Shown: positions 43,386 to 54,061 of the stretch, piece by piece | Layout: the number at the start of each line of letters is the position of its first letter | How positions within the stretch are numbered: the first letter of the stretch is position 1 | Source: Dermanyssus gallinae | Taxonomy: Eukaryota; Arthropoda; Arachnida; Mesostigmata; Dermanyssidae | Length of the DNA stretch: 64,000 bases | Direction of reading: 5' to 3' | Assembly (NCBI GenBank): GCA_003439945.1 | Contig: QVRM01005394.1 | Span: 124,001 to 188,000 of the forward strand | The notes under the pieces: model-generated | The model's database searches: none | What the model was told of the DNA's origin: nothing | The model's input: only the letters and a program-made list of their open reading frames with translations | Made by a program: the position numbers and the translations under genes

Positions 43386-44781
43386 GATTGTTTGACTGGT
43401 GCAAGCCGTCCGACCGTTGCTTCGTTGTTGTTGAGAATTTGGTAACACTGCGCCCCTAAATGTGGCAGCGCACGCGAGCCACTTTAACAACCGAATTAAC
43501 GACAAACCGAAAAACGATGCAAACAATTTACAGCAATAATTAAGTGGTTCTTATTATTAGTAGAATAATCGGTGGTGGCCGGTTAGAATATGCGTTAGAA
43601 TCCTGGAGGCCGTTTTCTCGATACCCCCCGGGTCTAGCCATACGCAGCCAGTAGAATGTGTCTATGGCAATAGGAAACGACTTCTGACTGCATTCGGTTA
43701 AACAAAATTTAGAAGGAAAAAACAAACAAACAAGGAAAATGCGCGCTTCTGTTCTTAACTTGCAAAAGCATGCCTACCAACGGTGAGCCGGCCAGACTAA
43801 ATGAATATTGGACAAAAAAGATGCCGCATTTAAATTATTAAAAATTATTGGTTTTTAATAGGTGACAAACTCTAAGTGAAAGCAGCCCAAGTGTTCAGGC
43901 GTTCTATAGCCAAATGTGTCATCTACATATTTTTGTTATATCAGTAGCTTTTGCTCTGAGCATGGTCACCGTATCAGACACCAACCTTTCTAATAGTTTA
44001 TATAGCGTAATGTAGAGACTCGAAATTTATCTGTCTGTCCGACATATAAATGAAACTTATCATTTATAAGCGAGGTTGTTACAAAACCAGGTAAGCGTCT
44101 ATATAATGTGTTTAAGGCGTTTTTCGTCTTCTTTTTGTTTGTTTGTTTGTCTGAGGCGGTTATGAGGAGGAAACAATTAAAGGATGCAAGGCAAAAAGAA
44201 TGCACACAATTCGGCTTGAGAAAAATGCAACACCTAACAAATTTGTTTGAAGCAGGATGCTGCTCGTTTAATATCAAGACAATTCGTTATAGAAGAACAT
44301 ACGAGGTCAGTACATACGTCCAAGTAACAAAACAGCTGCAGGAAGACAAGTACATTTCATATGCACGAACATTTATTAATTGTTTCAAAGCAAACGGGAC
44401 CAAGTCAAGCACGAGTGGTTCTTGCAAAAACAAGTGAATTTCTTGCCGGCAAGTGTGCAAGGGTGTGTGTAGATTGGATGATTCGTGTAGGCAAAAACAT
44501 CTTATATCAGTCGTTATTGAATCATTTCATAATGCGGGGCGAAACTGTTTGCAGATGCGTATTCCAGTGCTTGAATAGCTTTGGCTACTACATATTTATG
44601 CAGGGTCTCCCAAAACTCGTCCAACAAACTTTGAGGTGTACTACAACTCGAGTAAATAATCATTTATTTCTAATGGAACAAAGGGCGGAAATGTCTTTTA
44701 AAGAATGGGTAATTGAGCGTAAAAGCCAGAATGTAAGAATTGCAAATGATTTCATTTTTTAAGAAATATCTCCAATACAAG
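43386..44781. other. No confident gene
   Basis: Open segments at 44108-44437 and 44361-44762 overlap in different frames. The first has a signal-peptide-like start that is coded by a GTTT repeat, so it is doubtful. CAGGGTCTCCCAAAAC at 44602 resembles a Tc1/mariner terminus without a partner. Confidence 0.4.
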
Positions 44782-44962
44782 ATTTGTTCTGCTTTGAGGG
44801 AGCGTAGAATGCAGTTTAACAGATACCAGATTTTAAGATAGGGCTCTGGCAATCGCAGATTTAATGAAGATATGTCAAAATAAAAAGCTTGATACAACTA
44901 CTCTTGGAAATTTCGCACTTACTCAAAAAAGAAAACATTTCTGCTCCCTGTTCTCTTGAAAA
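44782..44962 (+). repeat. Dispersed repeat beta, copy 2
   Basis: Partner of 37808-38008, same orientation and same order of short shared words. Confidence 0.55.
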
Positions 44963-45020
44963 AAAAGAGTTTCTTACTGAGTTGCACTAGAACGTAAATA
45001 TATATATATATATATATATA

Positions 45021-45235
45021 TGCGTGCCGGGTGTCACCGGTTCGAATCCTGTTGTTAATGAAAGTTTATTTGAGTGATGCTCATTGAGAATAGTTGATAA
45101 AGCATACTGTTGAGAATCAGCGACCATGTTGTCACAAGAATTGTTGGAGAAACCCTATATATCTCAGCATGTCCTTTTATGCCGCAGCTCTAAGCCCCCC
45201 TGATATAGGAGAATGACAGGTGTACTTAGGTATAC
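45021..45235 (+). mobile_element. SINE family 3, 5'-truncated
   Basis: Begins within the head at a perfect B-box (GGTTCGAATCC) and continues CTGTTGTT, GATGCTCATTGAGAATAG, CAGCGACCATG and GTCACAAGAA like 45562-45868. Directly preceded by a (TA)n run. Confidence 0.75.
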
Positions 45236-45547
45236 ATGTCAAGCGAAAATAAACCCATCCATCCATATAAAGGTCATTTTAAATTCTCGCTTCTGGCAAA
45301 ATATCTCTTGTCCGTCAAGCATGTCTCCGGGCGGCACTGCGGTGTGTCACCTCTTTTCAACGCGACCTCGTTCTCAGCGGAACGATGTTGCTTGGACGTT
45401 GACAACAGAGTTGATTTTGCGCCAACACTTAACTCGATTACATTCCGTTAGCGGGTTAGGCTCAACTGTAAGAGCGATCAGCGGAATCATCATCAGGAGT
45501 CGTATTTTCATTGTTTGTATATGGGAGGTTTTGAGATATGAGCATGG
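45236..45547. other. Unique sequence between two SINEs
   Basis: Overlapping open frames of 119 and 71 codons without motifs; not called. Confidence 0.45.
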
Positions 45548-45561
45548 TAGCACATACATTG

Positions 45562-45868
45562 GCGTGGTCTAGTGGCGGCGTGGTCTAGGGGACTAGTGCG
45601 CTAGTCATGGTTGTCATCTACCGGCCCCCGGTTTGATCCCTGTTGTTGATCAAATTTTGTTCGCGATCCTCATTGAGATTAGATGATTAACCATACCGCT
45701 GAGTGCCAGCGGCCATGCTGCCACAAGAACTGTTAGGGAAATCCTAGATATCTTAACATGTCCGGCCCTCGGTGCTTTGAAGATATCCCCAGGTTGAGTT
45801 CCAAGCCCGTAGGGAACGGAGGATAGTCTGGAATTAAAAACAACCTCCTTAAAAAATGTTTTTAATTC
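45562..45868 (+). mobile_element. SINE family 3 with exact target duplication
   Basis: Flanked by the 14-bp direct repeat TAGCACATACATTG (45548-45561 and 45869-45882). The head contains GGCGTGGTCTAG twice in a row, giving two A-box matches (TGGTCTAGTGG and TGGTCTAGGGG), then a B-box-like GGTTTGATCCC. The body is shared with 45021-45235. About 307 bases, ending in an A/T-rich tail. Confidence 0.9.
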
Positions 45869-45882
45869 TAGCACATACATTG

Positions 45883-46569
45883 CTGGCAGCCAGCAGTAAC
45901 AGGTGTGCGACTCATAAACCCACTAAACCCGTGCTACTTTCAGGGTGGACCCTTCAGGGTTGTGCGGAAATGAGCGGCAGTCAAGGAAGTCAACACCTTC
46001 AAAAAGAAGTTTTGCTTCTCTAGTGCTCCGTGCGACCAGTCTTGCTAGGGGCAGTGCGTCGAGTTTGCTTTTCTGCTCTCCACCCACTCTGCATTAGCTT
46101 CCAGTCTCGACTGACCCCTCATGGGCATGCTCCTAAGCTTTTTCCTCGTCTTGTTCACATTGGCAGCCCGCGATTCTAGCGGGCCGTTCCTTCTGCAAGC
46201 CTGTTCTGAACTGCATTATGGCATCGGGGCAACATCGACCTTGCGCTACGTCAAACTTGATCTGTAACATACTGATAACGGCGGACTCATCTGCATAAAC
46301 ACACGGCGGGCCTTCAGCATCGTCGTCAGTATGGCATTGTTGTCTAGCTAGTTCGATAGCCTTGCAACCGAGCCGCGAACACAGTCAGTCACAAAAGGTG
46401 GTCGCTATCGCGCTTTTTTGTAGACTGTTGTGTTAATAATGCGGCCATTTTGATTGGCGGTTAGCGACTTCGTTTTCAAACGGTGACAACGACAGCAGCG
46501 GGCCTGATTCACTCGGCCAACTCAATGAGTTTGTCAGGTCGTTGAGCTTGAGTCTAGCTAGTCGCTGTC
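45883..46569. other. No gene recognised
   Basis: GC-richer stretch preceding an R1-like fragment; may be its decayed upstream coding part but no motif could be read. Confidence 0.4.
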
Positions 46570-46947
46570 CTGTTTATGGGGAGTTCCAAGCATTGTCGAA
46601 GAGGATTGGAAAGACGGATTCGGACACCTGCATTTTCTGTAACATGATAACTCGAGACACACCGGAACACACGGTGTTCCAATGCCCGGCGTGAGAGAGT
46701 ACCAAGGGACGGGCTGCTCGGAGATCCTTTAGATCTAAAGAATGTTGTCGCACGTATGTTGGACTCTCGAGAACAGTGGAATAAACTTGCGCGCGTAATA
46801 ACAGGGATCATGATGGCTAAGGAGGAGAAGGCTGTACGACGACGCGCCGCCGACTTCATTGTAAATGATGCGGTTGGCGAAGTTATCGGCATGACGGTAG
46901 ATGTGGTCTCGGCGGCGGCCGATCTAGTGGATAGCGTCCACATATGA
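46570..46947 (+). mobile_element. R1-like ORF2 C-terminal fragment
   Basis: Reads FQALSKRIGKTDSDTCIFC, then DTPEHTVFQCPA (CxxC..H..C zinc knuckle), and after a stop and shift LDSREQWNKLARVI, KEEKAVRRRAADF and a C terminus ending DLVDSVHI. The same layout is seen at 55500-55875. Confidence 0.75.
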
Positions 46948-47825
46948 ACTTTGAAGCTTGCAAGGGAATTTAATTTACAGAGTTTTAAACAAGAACCGGT
47001 GCTGATAGTTACACGATAGATTGTGATCGTATTAGAACCCCCCCCCTCAGCTGTGAGCATTATTAGTTTCACCCGGTTACGGAGGATGACAGGATGTATG
47101 AGGATTTTAGCAGGTTATACAAAGGCTTTGGTAGTCATCGAACTACTAACCGGCGCGTAGCCCTTCACAACGTGCCTAAAAGCATTCCCCATCCTGTATT
47201 TAAAAAATTCCCTGCCCTGTAGGCAAAGGTAGTCATTATGTGTCGGAATTGTCCTAGTAGAAACCATTAGGCTCACTACTGTTAAGCGGAACATCTAGAC
47301 GTCTCTTCGTGTAAACCTCGTTAAGCAACATTTTTTACATTGCTGACTGCTCTGATTAAGGCTATTTGGCGCATGCAATAAAAGCAATGTCATAAATTGA
47401 GTGTGAGTATGTTTTTTTAATTTTATAGCAGCTCTCACCTCTGCCACTCAATGTGAATGCATTTTCAACCAACGAGGTGGTTTTATACGTTTTGGATCGA
47501 AGTGGCTCTGATTGTTTAATTGAGAGAAAAAAAGATTGCCAACCAAGATATTCCGGTTTACTTTACTTAGGGCCGCTATTTATTAGCTTCACACAGGCCA
47601 AGTGGTGGAGATGCTACCAACTGTACACGTCATAAACAGAGTTTTGCGACACTTTTTATACGTGGTTCCAAGTTGGCGATCAATGTGGTTGCCGGTTCTG
47701 CTTGCAGATATGCGCTAGATACCACGCAGCGAGCTTGCAGACGCATCGGCGGTTTGCACTTTCTCGCCCGGTGGGAAAGTTGATGAAGTGTTCAAATTGT
47801 ATACCATGACAACTGTATTATATTT
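46948..47825. other. No confident gene
   Basis: Unique sequence with a C-run at 47037-47046. The first part of the following mariner relic may begin near 47640. Confidence 0.45.
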
Positions 47826-48785
47826 ATGTACTATCTTGAAATGCGTATGTTTATGCTTGGTACCGTCGATTTTGCGACGGACGTGAAGAGACCAAAGATG
47901 ATCCCCGCTCGGAAAGTTTTGACATCATTTACAGAAGAGAACGTTGAAAATTTCGTGATACCGTGCCTAGTAATTGCGGAGTTACTATCAGGGAGTTATC
48001 TGAGGAATTGGATATATCTTATGGATCAGTTGTACGAATCTTTATCGGTATTTGATACACCAGAAGACTGGCAGCGAAGTTCGTTCCAAAAATGAACTTT
48101 GAATTTTCAGCAAAAAGTGACTTTTGGAAAAGTTCCGAATTGAACCTTCAGGATGTGGCATAAATCATGGATTGTTTCAGATTGTGACTACAGGAGACGA
48201 GTTATGGGTATATGGTTACAACATCGAAACCAAAACCCAATTCTCCTAGTGTTTTTTTTTTTTAAATTCAAAATAGGCAGATCAAGCACTATGAATTTTT
48301 TCACTGCGTTGTTCGACTGCAAGAGAATCATCTCCTACGTATTTTTGCCATCTGGTTCTATGGTCAAGACGGAATCTAACGCAAAATCTTAAGGAGATTG
48401 CGTAAGAACATCCCACCAAGAGGCCTGAGCTCTGAGCAAACAGCTTTGAGATTCTCCATCACGGCAACGTACCGGCAAAATATCGTTACTGATTTACGAA
48501 TATTTAATGAAAAAATACATTTTCCATGGATAAAAACTCTATTAAAAAAATTAAGGGACAACGTTTTTTGGGGGTTATAGAAGAGAGAAAAAAAATCTGC
48601 AGAAACAACTTAAGGTGATTTCAAAAAACGCGTTAAACTGTATTTCCAGAAGTGGGAAGAAATGTGACACAAGTGCATTGCAGTGGGTAGGGGCTATTTT
48701 GAAGGAAGAAATAATTTCGAAAGGTAACATGAAGGTAATTTTATCCGTATGTATCAAAACGTTTTGCCCTTTTTGTTTTTGCATT
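47826..48785 (+). mobile_element. Decayed mariner transposon (SETMAR-like transposase)
   Basis: Frames in order: SFTEENVENFVIPCLVI and LSVF (helix-turn-helix region), then from a shifted frame TGDE.WVYGYN (first Asp), FLPSGSMVKTE, PPRGLSSEQTALRF, then KTLLKKLRDNVFWGL, and KLYFQKWEEM, CIAVGRGYFEG (C terminus). The middle, including the second and third Asp, is eroded. Multiple stops; inactive. Confidence 0.75.
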
Positions 48786-48892
48786 CGTCTGCATTAAATG
48801 ACTTGCCCTTTTTACATTTTTATTTTGATTGCTCGGAATCCACAAGCAGGAGTTTGAGCAGGGAGAGAGCAGTTTTCGAAAGTATGAATGAG

Positions 48893-48929
48893 CTACACCT
48901 TAATTTTAGCCAAAAGGCCGAGAAGCGAT
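48893..48929 (-). ncRNA. U2 snRNA-like 5' fragment (pseudogene)
   Basis: The minus strand begins ATCGCTTCTCGGCCTTTTGG and continues CTAAAATTAAGGTGTAG, very close to the first 35 or so bases of U2 small nuclear RNA. The match is lost just before the branch-point-pairing GUAGUA (here GTAGCT), and the Sm site and stem-loops are absent. It is therefore a truncated U2 pseudogene, probably retroposed. Two copies of GTGCCACAGGCCTT lie upstream. Confidence 0.7.
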
Positions 48930-50439
48930 GTTCGTGCCACAGGCCTTTTGACGTCTGTGCCACAGGCCTTAAGGCCCATTTCGAGCGTCGATACATGTTT
49001 TCTACTAAATATGTGTTAAATAAATATGTATGTTATATAAAAATTGAGCATGTTAAATCTGCTATGATTATGTGGGGTTAGTTTTCCCTTGCATTTTTTT
49101 GCTTTCACATTATAATGCAATATAACGATTTATGTAAAACACCAAATGTGGAGTGTTTTAATGTTTTGCTTTACGAGTTTAAAGAAAGCACCAGTTTTTG
49201 ACTTTATTATAAAATATTGCGTGTTGAAAAATTTAGAAAATTCATTTCTCGATAACTCCTAATAATTTAAAAAATAATTTGTGAGTAAGCCAGGTTGCCG
49301 TTTGAAAACACATTAAAACTTGAAATTGTTTCTAAGCTTTGTCAGTAGGTTTCTCACAAATAAATAAAGCGCCATGCTCCATTTTAAGCACGCACGCGTG
49401 TGCACATGTCGATTCGACAAAAAACATTTTAAAATCTTTAGTAACCTGTGATAAAAATAGGCATTCTACACATCGTAAAATGATGTAACGTATCAGTTGA
49501 AATATTTACGTACATTACGATCAGAGCAATTCATTTCGAGATGGCCAAGGATCTAATGGCCTTTCGGCAAAAAACAGGCGTTTGAAGTTTTGATCTAACC
49601 CCGCATTTATACCAGCATCCTCAGTAAATTCGAACAGTATTTATTTAAACGCCCCCGCATATTGTAAATAGTAAAGGAGTCTTTTTCCATTTGGACAGCG
49701 ACCTAGCGCTTATAGACAAGGGACGGACAACTATTTCGCATCTAAAAGTGAATGGTCTTGAAGCAGGGATTCGAAGGTAATTGGTCGCTGGCAGGGTGCC
49801 TTGACTGTTGATGTAGCTCTTACCCTCCTGATCGTCGTTCAATGCTGAGTCCTGTACGCCTAGCTAAAAAAAATATATGTATATCGCAAAAAAGTGCAGA
49901 TCACAGCCGATCTCCATTTGAGTGGTCATATTATGCACGTTGTCAGCATTTGCTTAGTTCTTGTGTTATTTAATTATTTACTTATATTGCCTTTATGAAT
50001 CTTGTAATAAAAAGTCTACACGCATATCCATTAACCTGTACAAAACATGGGTGGTATCTGCCGTACCGCTCTCCCATATAAGGACTCTACCAAAAAATAA
50101 CACAGCCTGCTTGATGGTATGCAAAGACATTTTCTAACAAAGAGGTGGTAGTGGGTTAACAATGCCCACCATTTCTTTGACATCCTATAGCACGGTCTAT
50201 GAAGACACCTCGCGGTGACCCTCATTAAAAAGCCCACCCTGCGTCACCTCAGCATGTCTTTTTAAAGGCTGATGTCTTTGTCCAATACAGTCGCTAAATT
50301 TAGCTCATACAACTGTCATTTCATCGGTGCTATTTATTATAAAATATATTAACAACAAAGGGCTGCCAACAGAGCACAGCGAGACGCGCCGTGTGGCGAA
50401 TAACGTGGTTAGCGCTTTCTTTCTTGGCTCTGTTTACGC
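48930..50439. other. No confident gene
   Basis: AT-rich unique sequence; a 65-codon minus-strand segment (49842-49645) with a donor-like GGGTAAGAG inside is the only hint of an exon. Confidence 0.4.
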
Positions 50440-50442
<3 letters not shown>

Positions 50443-50476
<34 letters not shown>

Positions 50477-50480
50477 TAAA

Positions 50481-50530
<50 letters not shown>

Positions 50531-50629
50531 TAAATCTATATATATATATATAATATAGATGTATATATATATATATAAATCTATAAATATATATATATAT
50601 ATATATAAATATATATATATATAGATAAA

Positions 50630-50662
<33 letters not shown>

Positions 50663-50724
50663 TTAGATAGACGAAACATTCTTAGATTTACGTACATACG
50701 TATATCAGTTGCGTATATGTTATT

Positions 50725-50760
<36 letters not shown>
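50443..50760. repeat. Cluster of (TA)n arrays
   Basis: Several TA runs separated by TAGATAAATCTATA units, each a short palindrome, up to the run ending near 50758. Confidence 0.95.
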
Positions 50761-51106
50761 TTCGGGATTGGTTAAGTAGCTAGGCATAGTCGAGAAGAGA
50801 TGGCAATATGTTCACAGTAGTGGTGGTTATTGCAGTATGGGTCTGGCAGAAAGACACCGACAAACCAACAGAACCAGAAAAACGGATCATATGGATAGGT
50901 AGCAGCGTTGTTTTGACGTTGCCGTTAAAGATGACCGCCTCGCATGACGGTACCGTCGTGTTGGTATTAGATATTTACTTAAGCCGTAATTACGCAATAT
51001 CATTTCGACACGCTCGTTCGCCAAACGAACTAAGCAGGTTATGAAACACGATGACACGTGCCCTATTAAAGCTGCACAGTTTAAGAACAAACCTCCTTCC
51101 TTATAT
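50761..51106. other. No confident gene
   Basis: A 78-codon plus-strand segment (50808-51044) starting with a hydrophobic run has no motif. Confidence 0.4.
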
Positions 51107-51110
51107 ATAC

Positions 51111-51192
<82 letters not shown>
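51107..51192. repeat. (TA)n microsatellite
   Basis: About 80 bases of TA. Confidence 0.97.
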
Positions 51193-51194
<2 letters not shown>

Positions 51195-52986
51195 TGTTTG
51201 TCGAAAGTCGCCTAGGTTCTTTCAGGTAAAGTTATTAAGAGAGAAATAATGGTTGTGCAGATGCGCAATAGCGCACGTAATGTATCCAGTGTTTTTGATA
51301 TCATAGTAGCGCTTGAGGAAAAAGTCTTTTTTTAAGATCACAACATAGAAATACTAGTATGTTGGTTCGAAGTTCTCCTACGCTCAGCTTAAGAAAAACA
51401 TACAGTGCATGCGTTGTTAGTGAAATATAGGACTATCGATTACAAAAAACGCCCGGTCTATAGTCAAAGAATGAAGACAGCCATGTAATCTTAGCAACTT
51501 TTTAAGAAGAAATTAGAGCGCAAACTTCCAATGCATGTGGTAATAAAGAGTGTCTTGCTTCATCGGAGCATTTTTTATTGAAGTATTTAAGTAGGAAATG
51601 AATTGATTTCTTATTTTTTGCAGCTTTCTTAACAAAAACTAAATTGACTACGTTAATGAGATACGCAGGAATGTAATTAAGTAAATACATGCTAGATTTT
51701 TAATTAAGTGTTTGGTTTATAATCACTTAAACGAGGTTGGCGCTAAAACCAGCATAGTCGTTCAATGTGCTTAATAATGCATCAAGTAGGTAATACAGTA
51801 CATTCTGTCGGATATTTTAAACAAATTCACAAATGTATTTTGTGCATACGGGTCACCTTATTCAATCGTATATACCACTTGTTGCTTTTTCCATGATCCT
51901 CGCCCAACGCTCCTTAATTATAAAATTACATCATTTCCGAATTTCTGGTTTTTGATGCAACAAGTTACCGAGGTGGATTGTAATACACTGAAGTGTTTTT
52001 TGTTTTGTTTTAGATAATTTTTTATTGAGCAGAACAAATAGTAGTCCGAAAGGGCAAACACAGGAACATGCGACGGGTGGAGGTGAAATATCCATGCGAA
52101 AACCTAGCATTTTGCAGCAGATTGGCACAGGTGTATGCGGGCCTCGGGCTCGGTGGTGAACCACGACGCATTTACAATTACATTGTTCCGAGCACATTTC
52201 GACGACGACCTGTTTCAAACCGTGGAGCAGCTAGTTTTGGTACGTTTCACTGCTTAATCGCTTCGTTGCTTCGCAGAAGCTCATTCGTTCAAATCCGTGA
52301 CGTTTTTCCAATTCCACCAGACATACTGTATGGTGTTCTCAGCATGAGGGCCTGCTTTTGCAGTGGTGCTGATTGGACCTCGCGCTCTGCATCGACCGTA
52401 CCTTGCGTGCGGGTCGTGTCGTCGTATATGATTCTGTGCCGCGCCAGTACTCAGACACAGTATATTGTTCGGCGCCAGTACTCATATATCGCCCCGCGTC
52501 ACGTCTAAGTAACTAGGCGTTACGTGCCTACGTTGAGTTAGTTAGGTGCGAACGATCTAATCTACGCGACGTGTTTACCATAGCCATGCATCCAAGCATG
52601 CAGATCCATGCTTTGAGTGCCCGCAATGTCGATTCGATTAATAGCAGCTCCTGTTGCGTATAGTCTTGACGAACTCACGCGCCACGAATGTAGTAGTAGC
52701 GTTGAAGTTTTGTTTCCTTTGTCCCAGTAGTAGAAGCAGTTGTTGTTCATTATCAGCGTCTTCACGACGAGCTGATAGCGGCGCAATACGCTTAGACGCC
52801 AGCCATTGGTTTGCACCTTCGTACAAAGCTCTTATATATGTGCCTCTCGACTGGTTAGCATAGGTGGTGGCCAAGCGTGAAATTTTATTCCCTGACTGAC
52901 TCCAGCTTATACAGTTGGTGATTGACGAGGTCTAAATTATTCTGATCGTTGGTGTGGCCAACATTCCGTTTTACTGTACGGCTCTT

Positions 52987-52988
<2 letters not shown>
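51193..52988. other. No confident gene
   Basis: A 146-codon plus-strand segment (52068-52508) is basic and serine-rich with no known motif; exon or transposon remnant cannot be told apart. Rest unique. Confidence 0.4.

Positions 52989-53051
<63 letters not shown>
52989..53051. repeat. (TA)n microsatellite
   Basis: About 62 bases of TA. Confidence 0.97.
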
Positions 53052-53054
<3 letters not shown>

Positions 53055-53349
53055 GAAGAGAGATAGGCAGAAAGGAAGAAAGACTACGTAGGATCGCGGC
53101 GGAATGTTATTAGCCTAGCGGTTGGGCCTCACCAGTTAGGCTTCTCCACTAAGGTAGGTGCTCAAATAATGATTCACGCTACCAGGATTTTTTATTGATT
53201 CTCGGCTCGATCCATTCGTGATAGTCAAACTTTACTTTAAGATTCGTGATAGTCAAACTTTACTCTGTTTTGTCTTGCCGTTAAAGACTTGGTTAACTCA
53301 CTTAAAAGTCCACTCATCTTTGGTATTTGAACGACGGGGTCATTTGAGG

Positions 53350-53927
53350 TAACATTGGCACGGTCTGTGAGTACATAAAGAAGATACTTAAATTCGCTAC
53401 ATGCAGTGGTTTGGAGCTGAACCAAATCAAGTGTGAGGTTCACATTATCGGCTCAGGTACAGCTGAAATCACCGCTATACAAAATATACTTTCGGGTTGC
53501 CGCGTAACTGGCGACGACCTGTATCTTCTTGGCGTACCCCTGTTCTCTCGCCACCTTGGGCCGACCATCGAACACAGAGGGGAAAAACTCGAGATTGGTT
53601 TTAGTCGCGTTCCCCAGCTGGGTGCACACCGGGGGTTGTACTTTCTGCGTTTATGCTTCTTTGCGTCGAGGTTGAACTATCTGATCAGGGGAATCAACAG
53701 TTCAGCCTTCTCGGCTCAGTTGGAGGAAATTTGCTTGAAGCTGAGCCTCACGTTAGAATCTATACTGGACCTGCGGCTGCAAGACAAGATTCCCTAGTTC
53801 AGGCCTTCTTGCCGGTAGCCACAGGTGGGCTGGGCCTGTCTGAAGCAGTTTCTCTTTTAGTCGCAGAACACATCGCCTCCTTGCATTCGGCGACTAGTGG
53901 CGTTAAGTCTATCCTAGACCAGATGTA

Positions 53928-53930
<3 letters not shown>
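53350..53930 (+). mobile_element. LINE RT fragment, plus-strand copy
   Basis: Reads GLELNQIKCEVHIIGSG, ILSGCRVTGDDLYLLGVPLF, GLYFLRLCFFASRLNYLIRG, and after one shift LPVATGGLGLSEAVSLL. These are the RT thumb and following helices of the same family as 54062-56640 (LNPVKCEVY, LLSGCRV, LELLGVPLL). It runs straight into a (TA)n array at 53928. Confidence 0.75.

Positions 53931-53997
<67 letters not shown>
53928..53997. repeat. (TA)n microsatellite
   Basis: About 60 bases of TA between two opposed LINE fragments. Confidence 0.97.
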
Positions 53998-53998
<1 letters not shown>

Positions 53999-54061
53999 GA
54001 AGTCTACTGTTTTTTTTATTTATATAACTTCGCTATGTTAGCAGTTTGGAGTGGATAATTG

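Noticed and set aside
44108..44437. Secreted Cys-containing protein of 109 aa
   Set aside because: The apparent signal peptide is encoded by a GTTT repeat, and the frame overlaps another open frame of similar quality.
48893..48929. A functional U2 snRNA gene
   Set aside because: Only the 5' end matches; the branch-pairing sequence, Sm site and 3' stem-loops are missing.
50443..51192. Long open frames made of alternating Ile and Tyr
   Set aside because: They are translations of (TA)n arrays in every case and carry no gene.
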